From Afipia sp. (GTDB lineage Bacteria; Pseudomonadota; Alphaproteobacteria; Rhizobiales; Xanthobacteraceae): a stretch of 64,000 nt of DNA. Below the pieces are notes generated by a model. It saw nothing but the letters and a program-made list of their open reading frames with translations. It had not been told where the DNA came from and ran no database searches. The translations under genes and the position numbers were made by a program. The stretch lies in the NCBI GenBank assembly GCA_017308595.1, contig JAFKER010000005.1:878950-942949 (forward strand), given 5' to 3'. Positions within the stretch are counted from its first letter, which is position 1, and the number at the start of each line of letters is the position of its first letter. Shown here one piece after another: positions 18,624 through 27,607 of the stretch.

Positions 18624-19451
18624 ATGGCCAAGAAAAAAAGGGAAGAGGCGCATGGCGGTCACGGCTGGTTCGTGACCTTCGCCGACCTGATGGCTCTGTT
18701 GCTGAGCTTCTTCGTCATGCTCGTGGCATTCTCCAATCAGGATTCCAACAAGCTGAAGATCGTCGCAGGATCGATGCGCGAGGCGTTTGGCATTCAGACC
18801 CATTCCCGTTTCTCCGGTATCATTGAGTCTGATGGACTTCCGACCAGGCCACGGCTGAAAAACACCACACATGTTCCGCCGGAGGAGCCGACCAACAATC
18901 CGACGCCGGATCAGGAGGACCAGTTCAAGATCGCTGGCGCGCGCATGAAGACCGATCGTGAATTCGCGCTGGCGTCGGCCTCGCTACGTCAGGCTCTGCA
19001 GGATCTGCCGGAGATATCGGAACTCTCCAAGCACATCATGTTCGAAGAGACGAAGCAGGGGCTCAATCTCGAAATTGTCGATCAGGACGGACGCTCGATG
19101 TTCGCCGACGGCTCTAAACAGCCGTTGGAACGAACCCGGCGCCTGCTTCAGAAACTGGCCGCGCCCTTGAAGGCCACGCCTCTGCGTGTGGCGATCGTCG
19201 GGCACACCTCCGCCGGGTTTGTCCCGTCTCGATCGGGATATGACGGTTTCGACCTCTCCGCTGACCGGGCCAACGTCGTTCGCCAGATCCTTGAGCGGGA
19301 GGGCTTGCCGACCTCACACATCTTCTCGGTGTCCGGCAAGGCAGATACCCAACCTCTGTTTCCGGACGATCCCTCGCTCTCCGCAAACCGGCGCGTGACC
19401 ATCACGTTGATGAGGGAGGATCCTCCGCTTCCCCCGAACCTGAAGCCATAG
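18624..19451 (+). CDS. motB: MotB-like stator protein with OmpA domain
   Basis: The 275-residue protein has a short basic start, a single membrane helix WFVTFADLMALLLSFFVMLV with the proton-carrying aspartate D21, a plug-like polar linker, and a C-terminal OmpA-type peptidoglycan-binding domain (TPLRVAIVGHTS, LSADRANVVRQIL, SANRRVTITL). Such a protein anchors the MotA channel to the cell wall. It is coded directly behind the MotA-like gene. The polar tail ends PPNLKP. Motility function is inferred from family only. Confidence 0.83.
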   Translation: MAKKKREEAHGGHGWFVTFADLMALLLSFFVMLVAFSNQDSNKLKIVAGSMREAFGIQTHSRFSGIIESDGLPTRPRLKNTTHVPPEEPTNNPTPDQEDQFKIAGARMKTDREFALASASLRQALQDLPEISELSKHIMFEETKQGLNLEIVDQDGRSMFADGSKQPLERTRRLLQKLAAPLKATPLRVAIVGHTSAGFVPSRSGYDGFDLSADRANVVRQILEREGLPTSHIFSVSGKADTQPLFPDDPSLSANRRVTITLMREDPPLPPNLKP

Positions 19452-19457
19452 ACGACA

Positions 19458-19469
19458 GTATTATAATAC
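19458..19469. repeat. AT-rich 12-bp palindrome upstream of kup
   Basis: GTATTATAATAC is a perfect palindrome seven bases after the motB stop and about 140 bases before kup. It may be an operator, part of a promoter, or chance. Confidence 0.25.
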
Positions 19470-19605
19470 CGTAGTATGCGATGTTTGTAGAGTTCCATGC
19501 CCGCGTCGCAGTGGACATCGGATAGCAGTGATATAAGAAGCGCCACTTCCAAGTGATCACCGGCTTGCCGGGATCGAAAGACACCTTCAGGGCGTTTCTT
19601 CAATC

Positions 19606-21507
19606 ATGGCTGCCAGCGACTCACCTGCCGATACGCCCCAAGAGGTGCCGGTAACCTCCGGCTTTTGGGCTCTTACCCTTGGAAGTATTGGTGTGGTGTT
19701 TGGCGACATCGGTACGTCGCCTCTGTATGCCTTTCGCGAAGCCGTTCACAACGCGTCAAATGGTGGGCCGGTCTCTCGCGAGATCGTGCTGGGCGTACTC
19801 TCGCTGATCCTGTGGTCATTGATCGTTGTCGTGACGATCAAATACGTTCTTCTGCTGCTGCGGGCCGACAATAACGGGGAAGGCGGAACGCTGTCCCTGA
19901 TGGCGCTCGGCCAGCGGGCGCTAGGCCGCCGCAGTTGGTTGCTTCTGGCCCTCGGCGTGATCGGCGGATCGATGTTCCTTGGCGACGCGATGATCACGCC
20001 GGCGATTTCCGTGCTCTCCGCAGTCGAAGGTTTGAAGATTGCGGCTCCCGCGCTCGAGCACGTCGTTGTCCCGGTGGCCATCGTGATTCTGATCTGCCTG
20101 TTTGCAGTCCAGAGCAGGGGCACGGCCATGGTCGCCAGTGCCTTTGGCCCGGTCATGATTGTGTGGTTCTTGACGCTGGGCATCATGGGCTTGATGCACA
20201 TCAGCGACGATCCCGGCATCGTGCATGCGATCAATCCCGTTTTCGCGGTTCAGTTCCTGCTGACCCATGGCGTGATCGGGCTGGTGATTCTTGGTTCGGT
20301 ATTTCTGGCGGTGACCGGCGGCGAAGCGCTCTACGCCGATCTTGGCCATTTCGGCCGCAAGCCGATCCAGATGGCGTGGTTTTACTTTGTGCTGCCGTGT
20401 CTGCTGCTCAATTATTTTGGGCAGGGCGCGCTGGTTTTGTCGCATCCAGAGTCGATCGAGAATCCATTCTATCGCATGGTGCCCGAGAAGGTACTCGTAC
20501 CGCTGATTTGTCTTGCGACGGCTGCAACCGTGATCGCGAGCCAGGCAGTCATCACCGGCGCATTCTCGCTGGTACGGCAGGCGATCCAGCTCGGTCTGCT
20601 GCCGCGATTCGAGGTCCGCTACACCTCTGAAACGCATGCGGGCCAAATCTATCTGCCGCGCGTGAACATCATGTTGCTGATCGGCGTGCTGTTGCTCGTT
20701 GGCCTGTTCCGCACCTCAAGCGGATTGGCTTCGGCCTACGGTATTGCGGTCTCGACGACGATGGTTTGCGACGGCATCATGTGTTTTGTCGTGATCTGGA
20801 AACTCTGGAACTGGCGCGCTGCAACGGCGGCCGCGTTGATCCTGCCGCTGGTCGTGGTCGATCTGACGTTTCTCACCGCCAATCTTCTGAAACTGCTGCA
20901 GGGCGCTTGGGTGCCTGTGTTGTTCGGAATCATGATGGCCGGACTGATCTGGACCTGGCGCCGCGGCGCGGCGATCCTGATCAACAAGACCCGGCGCACC
21001 GAGGTGCCGCTGCTCGATCTCATCAAGAGCCTTGAGAAGCGTCCCCCGCATATCGTCAAAGGCACTGCCGTATTTTTGACCAGCGACCCCGGATACGTGC
21101 CGACCGCCTTGCTGCATAACCTTAAGCACAACAAGGTTCTGCACGAGCAGAATGTCATCCTGACCATTCACACGGCGGAGACGCCGCGCGTCGATCTTGC
21201 AGACCGGGTCAAGATGGAAACGATCAGCGACAAGTTCGCCACCGTGCGGCTGTCCTTCGGTTTCATGGAATCGCCGAATGTGCCGAAGGCACTCGGTGTT
21301 GCCCGCAAACTCGGCTGGCAGTTCGACATCATGTCGACCTCGTTCTTCGTGTCGCGGCGCTCGCTAAAGCCAGCGGCGCAGTCCGGGATGCCCAAGTGGC
21401 AGGACCATCTGTTCATCGCCATGAGCCGCTCGGCGAACGACGCCACGGACTATTTCCAGATCCCGACCGGGCGGGTGGTGGAAGTCGGCACCCAGGTCAC
21501 GATTTGA
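19606..21507 (+). CDS. kup: Kup-type potassium uptake protein
   Basis: This inner-membrane K+/H+ symporter has the KUP signature [18 protein letters not shown] at 29-46, about twelve hydrophobic segments up to residue 450, and a hydrophilic C-terminal cytosolic domain. The 633-residue length is standard. The stretch ADNNGEGG after the third segment is also typical. It is a single gene with its own leader. Rhizobial and Bradyrhizobium genomes often hold several Kup copies, so redundancy is likely. No riboswitch was recognised in the 154-base leader. Confidence 0.93.
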   Translation: MAASDSPADTPQEVPVTSGFWALTLGSIGVVFGDIGTSPLYAFREAVHNASNGGPVSREIVLGVLSLILWSLIVVVTIKYVLLLLRADNNGEGGTLSLMALGQRALGRRSWLLLALGVIGGSMFLGDAMITPAISVLSAVEGLKIAAPALEHVVVPVAIVILICLFAVQSRGTAMVASAFGPVMIVWFLTLGIMGLMHISDDPGIVHAINPVFAVQFLLTHGVIGLVILGSVFLAVTGGEALYADLGHFGRKPIQMAWFYFVLPCLLLNYFGQGALVLSHPESIENPFYRMVPEKVLVPLICLATAATVIASQAVITGAFSLVRQAIQLGLLPRFEVRYTSETHAGQIYLPRVNIMLLIGVLLLVGLFRTSSGLASAYGIAVSTTMVCDGIMCFVVIWKLWNWRAATAAALILPLVVVDLTFLTANLLKLLQGAWVPVLFGIMMAGLIWTWRRGAAILINKTRRTEVPLLDLIKSLEKRPPHIVKGTAVFLTSDPGYVPTALLHNLKHNKVLHEQNVILTIHTAETPRVDLADRVKMETISDKFATVRLSFGFMESPNVPKALGVARKLGWQFDIMSTSFFVSRRSLKPAAQSGMPKWQDHLFIAMSRSANDATDYFQIPTGRVVEVGTQVTI

Positions 21508-21639
21508 TTGCGCCAGGCCCTTGCTCGCGCTTGATTTTCCCGGCGTAAAAAGAGAGGTTGTGCACCGTTTGCGCATCATGCTGGCGCACGCTTGAATTTC
21601 GGAAAGCCGCTGCTCGCAGCGTGCACCGTGGAGGTCGAT

Positions 21640-21972
21640 GTGTCTCAGGCTGACAAAGTCCATGATTTGGCGCCGGAAGAGGTGGCTGCAGGAATTGAAC
21701 AGGGGCGGTATCTCCTGATCGACGTTCGGGAGCCGAATGAAGTTGCCGTCGAGGCCTATCCGAATGCGCTGGTTTTGCCGCTTTCGACCTTCAATCCAGA
21801 AGAAATCCCCGATCCGCAGGGCAAGACGGTGGTTTTCGCCTGCCGCTCCGGCAAGCGCTCGGTGACGGCGTCGCTGGCTGCGCAGGCCGCGGGCAAGCCC
21901 TACGACTCCCATCTCGCAGGCGGGATGCTGGGATGGAAGGCGGCGGGGCTGCCGTCCAAGACCGGCGGCTGA
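21640..21972 (+). CDS. Single-domain rhodanese-like protein
   Basis: This 110-residue cytosolic protein is one rhodanese domain with the active-site loop CRSGKRS, cysteine C68 being the sulfur carrier. It may move sulfur from thiosulfate or persulfides to an acceptor such as cyanide or thiols. I place the start at GTG 21640 because GGAGG at 21630-21634 is well spaced; TTG or GTG codons further upstream would add up to 16 residues. The aminotransferase starts five bases after the stop, so the two are probably co-transcribed. Confidence 0.78.
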   Translation: MSQADKVHDLAPEEVAAGIEQGRYLLIDVREPNEVAVEAYPNALVLPLSTFNPEEIPDPQGKTVVFACRSGKRSVTASLAAQAAGKPYDSHLAGGMLGWKAAGLPSKTGG

Positions 21973-21977
21973 TTGCC

Positions 21978-23129
21978 GTGAATAAGATTTTTGCTGATCT
22001 GCCGAACACCATTTTCGACGTCATGTCGCAGGCGGCGCGCGACCTTAACGCGATCAATCTCGGCCAGGGCTTTCCGGAAGATCCGGGCCCGCTCGACGTC
22101 AGGCAGAAGGCCGCTGATGCTGTCCTGAACGGCTACAATCAATATCCGTCGATGATGGGCATTCCTGAACTGCGTCAGGCTATCGCAACCCATTATGCCC
22201 ATTGGCATGGCCTGCAGTTCGATCCCATGAGCGAGGTCATGGTCACCTCGGGCGCCACGGAAGCGTTGACGGGATCGATCCTGGGCCTCGTGCAGCCCGG
22301 CGACGAAGTGCTGCTATTTCAGCCAATGTACGATTCCTACGTGCCGATCATCCGGCTGGCCGGCGGCATTCCCAAATTCCTTCGTCTGGAGCCGCCGCAC
22401 TGGCGCCTTCCGGAAGAGGCGATCCGCGCTGCGATCACGCCGAAGACGCGTTATGTGATCCTCAACAATCCGCTCAATCCTGCCGCCGTTGTCTATCCGC
22501 GTGAAGATCTCGAAATGCTCGGACGGATTTGTCAGGAGCATAATCTCGTCGCGATTTGCGATGAGGTCTGGGAGCATGTCGTGTTTGACGGGCGGGAGCA
22601 TGTTCCGCTGATTACAATTCCCGGGATGCGGGACCGCACGGTGAAGATCGGCTCTGCAGGCAAGATTTTCGGACTAACCGGCTGGAAGATCGGTTTCGTC
22701 TGCGCCGCGCCTCACATTCTTCGCGTACTCGCAAAGGCGCATCAGTTCATCACTTTCACAACCGCTCCGAACCTTCAGGTTGCGGTCGCCTACGGTCTTG
22801 GCAAGTCGGATGATTATTTTATCCAGATGCGAACAGAGCTGGCGCGCAGCCGCGATCGCCTGAGCAAGGGATTATCCGGTCTCGGCTTCCCGGTGCTGCA
22901 ATCGCAGGGCACGTATTTTCTGAATGTCGATCTTGCGCCGCTTGGGTTGAATGAGAACGACGTGCAGTTCTGTAAGCGCATCGTGCACGAGCATAAGGTT
23001 GCCGCCATTCCGGTATCGGCCTTCTATGAAGAGAATCATGTGACGTCGGTGGTGCGGTTTTGTTTCTCGAAGAGTGACGCGACGCTCGACAAGGCGCTTG
23101 AGCGGCTGAACCACGTCCTTCACCGTTGA
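21978..23129 (+). CDS. PLP-dependent class I/II aminotransferase
   Basis: The 383-residue fold-type I enzyme resembles kynurenine/methionine aminotransferases of the YbdL type. Features are NLGQGFPEDPGP at the start, the Asn-Pro-rich LNNPLNPAAV, the PLP-contacting CDEVWEH, and the Schiff-base lysine K229 in GSAGKIFGLTGWKIG. Substrate is unknown; methionine, glutamine or kynurenine are candidates. GTG at 21978 is the first plausible start after the rhodanese stop. A sulfur-related neighbour would fit methionine, but that is only suggestive. A polyamine-binding protein follows eleven bases downstream. Confidence 0.82.
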   Translation: MNKIFADLPNTIFDVMSQAARDLNAINLGQGFPEDPGPLDVRQKAADAVLNGYNQYPSMMGIPELRQAIATHYAHWHGLQFDPMSEVMVTSGATEALTGSILGLVQPGDEVLLFQPMYDSYVPIIRLAGGIPKFLRLEPPHWRLPEEAIRAAITPKTRYVILNNPLNPAAVVYPREDLEMLGRICQEHNLVAICDEVWEHVVFDGREHVPLITIPGMRDRTVKIGSAGKIFGLTGWKIGFVCAAPHILRVLAKAHQFITFTTAPNLQVAVAYGLGKSDDYFIQMRTELARSRDRLSKGLSGLGFPVLQSQGTYFLNVDLAPLGLNENDVQFCKRIVHEHKVAAIPVSAFYEENHVTSVVRFCFSKSDATLDKALERLNHVLHR

Positions 23130-23139
23130 GGAGAAATCG

Positions 23140-24249
23140 GTGCTTGCTGGCATGAAGAGGGCGGCCTTCGCGGTAACTGTTGCGGGCGTTCTTGCAGCTT
23201 CGGTGTCGTTCGCACAGGCGCAGCAACGCAGCGTGAACTTCTACAACTGGTCGAATTATATGGCACCTGGCGTGCTTGAGGAGTTCACCAAGGAAACCGG
23301 CATCAAGGTCACTTACGACACGTTTGACGCCAACGAGACCGTTGAGACACGGCTGCTGGCGGGGAAATCTGGTTACGATGTCGTGGTGCCGACGGCGTAT
23401 TTCCTGCAGCGCCAGATCGCAGCCAATATCTTCCAGAAGCTCGATAAGTCGAAGATTCCCAATCTTGCCAACGCGTGGCCTGAGGTCACCAAACGCCTTG
23501 CGATCTACGATCCGGGCAACGTGTTCGCGGCCAATTACATGTGGGGCACCACGGGCATCGGCTACAATGTCAAAAAGGTTCAGGAAATCCTCGGGCCGGA
23601 CGCAAAGCTCGACTCGTGGTCGGCTGTGTTCGTCCCCGAGAACCTCGCGAAGTTCAAGGATTGCGGCATCCAGATGCTGGATTCTGCGGATGATATTCTC
23701 CCGGCGGCACTGAACTATCTGGGCCTCGATCCGAATTCGACCAAGCAGGCCGATCTGGAGAAGGCCGCAGAGCTTGTGAGCAAGGTGCGGCCCTATGTGC
23801 GAAAATTTCATTCATCTGAGTATCTGAACGCGCTGGCCACGGGCGAAATCTGTTTCGTGGTCGGTTGGTCGGGCGACATCAAGCAGGCACAAAGCCGTGC
23901 GGCGGAAGCCAAAAATGGCGTCGAGATTGGATATGCGATCCCGAAAGAAGGCGCGCAGATGTTCTTCGACAACTTCGCTATTCCGGCAGATGCGAAGAAT
24001 GTCGCGGAGGCACACGAACTGATCAACTATCTCTACAGGCCGGATGTGGCGGCCAAGAACTCGGACTATCTGTCGTATGCTAACGGCAATCTCGCGAGTC
24101 AGAAGCTGATCGATCCAAAGATATTTAACGACAAGACGATCTATCCGGATGAGGCTACGCTGAATCGCCTCTTCGTCATTACGGCACGAGATCCTGCGAC
24201 CCAGCGCATCATCAATCGCTTGTGGACACGGGTGAAGACGGGGCGCTAG
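23140..24249 (+). CDS. Periplasmic spermidine/putrescine-binding protein, PotD/PotF type
   Basis: The 369-residue solute-binding protein has a signal peptide (cleavage expected after FAQAQ) and the family start VNFYNWSNYMAPGVLEEFTKETGIKV. The central WGTTGIGYNV and the later VVGWSGD are typical of PotF. GTG at 23140 is chosen because GAGGAG lies six bases upstream; an ATG at 23152 would be too far from it. It should bind polyamines in the periplasm for an ABC transporter, but no permease or ATPase gene is adjacent, so its partners must be coded elsewhere. Confidence 0.85.
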   Translation: MLAGMKRAAFAVTVAGVLAASVSFAQAQQRSVNFYNWSNYMAPGVLEEFTKETGIKVTYDTFDANETVETRLLAGKSGYDVVVPTAYFLQRQIAANIFQKLDKSKIPNLANAWPEVTKRLAIYDPGNVFAANYMWGTTGIGYNVKKVQEILGPDAKLDSWSAVFVPENLAKFKDCGIQMLDSADDILPAALNYLGLDPNSTKQADLEKAAELVSKVRPYVRKFHSSEYLNALATGEICFVVGWSGDIKQAQSRAAEAKNGVEIGYAIPKEGAQMFFDNFAIPADAKNVAEAHELINYLYRPDVAAKNSDYLSYANGNLASQKLIDPKIFNDKTIYPDEATLNRLFVITARDPATQRIINRLWTRVKTGR

Positions 24250-24257
24250 TTAGCGCC
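24242..24257. terminator. Perfect hairpin spanning the stop codons of two converging genes
   Basis: GGCGCTA-GT-TAGCGCC forms a seven-pair stem with a two-base loop. It contains the TAG of the polyamine-binding gene and the TAA of lpxXL, which face each other with no gap. No U-run follows on either strand, so it would be a weak or bidirectional terminator at best. Confidence 0.4.
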
Positions 24258-25182
24258 AGCGCCGATGCAGCCAGAGCCATTGCTCGGGATGCTCGCGAAC
24301 CCATCCCTCGATCACGGAGTTGATCGCCTGCGTGGTGGCCTGCACGTCGATTTTTCCCTCGGCATCGCGAATGGGCTTCACCTCGTCCGACAACTCGGCG
24401 CGGAAGCGATGGTTGGGGAGGCGGATGATGCGCACGCCATGGATGGGGACTTCGACCTGACGGGCCAGCCGCGCGAGCAGGGGATTGGCTTTGGCGGTAC
24501 GGCCGAAGAACGTCACATCAACGCCCCGTCCGAAATGCTGATCCACCAGCATACCGACATGGACTCCCGCTTGCAGAGCTTGCGCTAGCCGCAATGGCGC
24601 GTCGTGCGTGGTCGCCACCATCGTGCCCATGTTGACGGAACGGATGTCCTGAACGGCACGATCGACGGCGGCGATGTTGGGGCGGCGAAACAGTACCGCC
24701 GATTCCAGGCCGTAAGCGGGACCTGCAAGCGCCGGCAGTTCCCAATTGGCGAGGTGGCTCGCGAAAATCAGTGCGCCCCTGCCATCGTCCCTCAGCATTT
24801 CGAATTTTTCGATAGTACCCGGCGCGGGCTCGACACGGCTGGCGTCCCAATGCTCCGGATCGAGTTTCCAGATGTGATCGAGATGCGCGAATTCCGCGCC
24901 GACGCGGCCAAGATTGTCCCATACGCCCATGAGAATGGCGTCGATCTCGGCAGATGATTTCTCGGGGAAAGCTGCCGTCAGGTTGGCGTGGCCAATCTTG
25001 TGTTCCCGCAGCCACGGACCCACGGTCCGCGTGACGGAGCCAAAGAAATTCGCAGTCTTGTCGGGATCGAAGTAACGAGTCGCGCGTAGCAAACCGACTG
25101 CAATCGCACCGACGATCGCGCCTGTTACGGGCTTCAGCGCATCGCGCAGGATTGCTCTGGTACGAAGGAGAAGGCGGCGCAT
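24250..25182 (-). CDS. lpxXL: Lipid A very-long-chain acyltransferase
   Basis: This LpxL/HtrB-family inner-membrane enzyme of 310 residues has the acyltransferase motif HLANWE (H143, E148) and a hydrophobic N-terminal anchor. In rhizobia, LpxXL moves the 27-hydroxyoctacosanoyl or similar chain from AcpXL to lipid A. The assignment over an ordinary lauroyltransferase rests on position: it is the last gene of the acpXL-fabZ-fabF2-fabF1-adh run, all on the minus strand, and its ATG overlaps the adh stop. The C-terminus ends in Trp/Arg-rich WLHRRWR. Confidence 0.88.
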   Translation of the reverse strand: MRRLLLRTRAILRDALKPVTGAIVGAIAVGLLRATRYFDPDKTANFFGSVTRTVGPWLREHKIGHANLTAAFPEKSSAEIDAILMGVWDNLGRVGAEFAHLDHIWKLDPEHWDASRVEPAPGTIEKFEMLRDDGRGALIFASHLANWELPALAGPAYGLESAVLFRRPNIAAVDRAVQDIRSVNMGTMVATTHDAPLRLAQALQAGVHVGMLVDQHFGRGVDVTFFGRTAKANPLLARLARQVEVPIHGVRIIRLPNHRFRAELSDEVKPIRDAEGKIDVQATTQAINSVIEGWVREHPEQWLWLHRRWR

Positions 25183-26204
25183 CAGAAGGTGACGATGATT
25201 TTGCCGAACACCTGTCGGCTTTCCATACGCTTCAACGCAGTCTCGACATTGCTTATCGAGACCTCGGTATCGATGACGGGCTTCATACCTTGCGCCATTT
25301 TATCAAGACTATCGGCGATGTTCTTGATGGTAGCACCAAACGATCCGAAAATGCGGTACTGTTGCTGGAACAATTGCATCAGGTTGATCGTGGTCGTGGG
25401 GCCGGAAGTCGAACCGCAAGTTACGAGCCGCCCGCCGCGTTTTAGAACCAGCAGCGAGCCATTGAAGGTATCCGCGCCGACGTGCTCGAACACGACATCG
25501 ACGCCTTTCTTCTTGGTGATCTTGCGGGTTTCGCCTTCGAAGCGATCCTTGCGGTAGTTGATGACATGATCAGCGCCCAACTTCTTCACGCCATCGATCT
25601 TTGAATCGTCACCCACAGTGGTAATGACCGTGCAGCCGATTGCCTTGGCCATCATGATCGCTACTGTACCGATGCCAGAGCCGCCGGCATGGACCAGCAC
25701 GGTTTCACCGGGCAGCAGTTTGGCGTTGTCGAACAGCATGTGCTGAACCGTGGAGAATGCGATCGGAGCACAGGCTGCATCGCGATCGGATACGCTGTCC
25801 GGAACAGGAATGACCAGGCGCTCATCAAGGTTCATCAATTCGCGCGCAAAGCCATCGACATGAAAGCCCATGATACCTGCGACATTCTCGCAAAGATTGT
25901 CGCGGCCTGCTTGGCATGCGGGGCAGGTGCCGCAGGTCAGCGCGCCGTACATCACGACCTTCTGTCCCGGCGTGAAACGCGTCACACCGGCGCCGACAGC
26001 GGCGATCTCACCGGAGGCTTCTGCGCCAACCACTAGCGGCAGTTTGCGCTTGGCGAAGGCCATGCCGCGATAGCCCCACACATCGATATGGTTGAGGGCG
26101 ACAGCCTTGACACGGATTTGCACCTCACCCGCGCCGGGCGGCGGGGGAGGCGGTGCATCCGCGACCACAAGCTGGCGGTCGGCGACGAGGGTTAGCGCGC
26201 GCAT
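25182..26204 (-). CDS. Medium-chain dehydrogenase/reductase of the acpXL cluster
   Basis: The 340-residue MDR protein has a proline run (PPPPPPG) at 18-24, a structural zinc site C91, C94, C97, C105 and the NAD(P) loop HAGGSGIGTVA. The position of the catalytic zinc cysteine reads ALNHIDVW, as in quinone oxidoreductases, so it probably lacks catalytic zinc. In the rhizobial C28 cluster the equivalent gene is thought to reduce an enoyl or ketoacyl intermediate during chain elongation. It is not proven which. It overlaps lpxXL at its stop. Confidence 0.8.
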   Translation of the reverse strand: MRALTLVADRQLVVADAPPPPPPGAGEVQIRVKAVALNHIDVWGYRGMAFAKRKLPLVVGAEASGEIAAVGAGVTRFTPGQKVVMYGALTCGTCPACQAGRDNLCENVAGIMGFHVDGFARELMNLDERLVIPVPDSVSDRDAACAPIAFSTVQHMLFDNAKLLPGETVLVHAGGSGIGTVAIMMAKAIGCTVITTVGDDSKIDGVKKLGADHVINYRKDRFEGETRKITKKKGVDVVFEHVGADTFNGSLLVLKRGGRLVTCGSTSGPTTTINLMQLFQQQYRIFGSFGATIKNIADSLDKMAQGMKPVIDTEVSISNVETALKRMESRQVFGKIIVTF

Positions 26205-26312
26205 AAAGGCGTCCCGAAAGGCTTCAATTGCTTGCAGATTTGGACGTGGGTATCGCCGGTTCGGCAGGGGGCGTCAACCGCCCGCCAGCGCGAATATGGC
26301 GGCCGCGAGCCT

Positions 26313-27593
26313 CTAGGCCGGCTCGCGGGTCAGGATGAGGGATGCGTTCTGCCCGCCGAATCCGAAGGAATTCGACATCACTGCAGTTACTCGCGCATCC
26401 CGTGCTTTGTTCGGAACCACGTCGAACGGGATCGCCGGGTCCGGCACATCGTAATTGATCGTCGGAGGGATACGCTGGTTCTCGAGCGTGAGCAGTGAGA
26501 ACACGGCTTCCACGGCGCCCGCGGCGGACAGCGTGTGTCCGATCATCGACTTGTTGGAGGAGACCGGAATTTGCTGAGCACGGTCACCGAATACGGTGGA
26601 TATGCCAAGATACTCCATCTTGTCGTTTTCCGGAGTGCTGGTGCCGTGTGCGTTGATGTGGTCGATCTGCTCGATACCCATGCCCGCGTCCGACAGCGCG
26701 TTTTTAACGCAGCCGACGATCGGCTTTCCGTCCGGGCTTGACCGTGTGCGATGGAACGAGTCTGCAAGTTCGCCACATCCAGCGAGGACGCCGAGAATTT
26801 TCGCGCCGCGCGCGGTTGCGGATTCCAGGCTCTCAAGCACCAGCGCGCCGGCGCCTTCCGCCATGACAAAGCCGTCACGATTTTTAGAGAACGGGCGCGC
26901 AGCCGCATGCGGAGCGTCGTTGTTGGTGGAGAGCGCGGACAGCAGCGAGAAGCGGATCAGCGCTTCAGCGTTGACCGAACCATCCGTCGCCACGCAGAGC
27001 GCCGCATCGGTCTCACCACGCCGAATGGCCTCAACGCCAAGCTGGATCGCAGTTGCGCCCGAGGCGCAGGCCGTCGACAGGGAAATAGGAGATCCCTTGG
27101 TGCCGAAGGTGTCGGTCAGGTGATCGGCGACGGATCCGAACAGAAAGCGGCGATGCAATCCGGCGAAACGGCCATTGCCGCTGACCTTGAGCAGTGCATC
27201 GTAATCAATGCCGGAAGTCATGCCCGTTGCGCGCGCGATATCGTTGCGCGGCTCCCATTCCAGTTCGATGGGAGCGACCGCCAGAAAAAGCGGACCAGGG
27301 AAGTCACCCTTGCTGCCGATGCCCGATTGCGCAACGGCTTCCTCGACGGCGACGTCAGCCAGCCGCTCGGAGAGCGTGGTGGATGAGAACGGTTCGACCG
27401 GAATAAAATCAACGGTCCCGGCTATCTTCGTCTTGAGGCCATCGGTCGGGAAACGCGTAATTGTCCGGATACCGGACTCACCTGCCGTCAGCCGGGCCCA
27501 GTTGTCGGTTTTTCCAGCGCCGAGCGACGTGACCACGCCCATGCCGGTGACAACGACGATAGGCCGTCCAAGTTTATCGCGAGTCGCTGTCAT
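26313..27593 (-). CDS. fabF1XL: Beta-ketoacyl-ACP synthase, active subunit of the very-long-chain cluster
   Basis: This 426-residue condensing enzyme has the full Cys-His-His triad: C176 in STACASGA, H316 in NAHGTSTPEND and H353 in SMIGHTLSAAGA. It should extend acyl chains bound to AcpXL with malonyl units, far past the C18 limit of normal FabF. It lies 14 bases after fabF2, whose product lacks these catalytic residues, so the two may work as a heterodimer. About 110 bases separate it from the dehydrogenase gene downstream. Confidence 0.9.
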   Translation of the reverse strand: MTATRDKLGRPIVVVTGMGVVTSLGAGKTDNWARLTAGESGIRTITRFPTDGLKTKIAGTVDFIPVEPFSSTTLSERLADVAVEEAVAQSGIGSKGDFPGPLFLAVAPIELEWEPRNDIARATGMTSGIDYDALLKVSGNGRFAGLHRRFLFGSVADHLTDTFGTKGSPISLSTACASGATAIQLGVEAIRRGETDAALCVATDGSVNAEALIRFSLLSALSTNNDAPHAAARPFSKNRDGFVMAEGAGALVLESLESATARGAKILGVLAGCGELADSFHRTRSSPDGKPIVGCVKNALSDAGMGIEQIDHINAHGTSTPENDKMEYLGISTVFGDRAQQIPVSSNKSMIGHTLSAAGAVEAVFSLLTLENQRIPPTINYDVPDPAIPFDVVPNKARDARVTAVMSNSFGFGGQNASLILTREPA

Positions 27594-27607
27594 CGTGTTT
27601 TCCTCGC

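Noticed and set aside
19452-19605. Riboswitch in the kup leader
   Set aside because: Only a short AT palindrome was found; no known riboswitch core was recognised.
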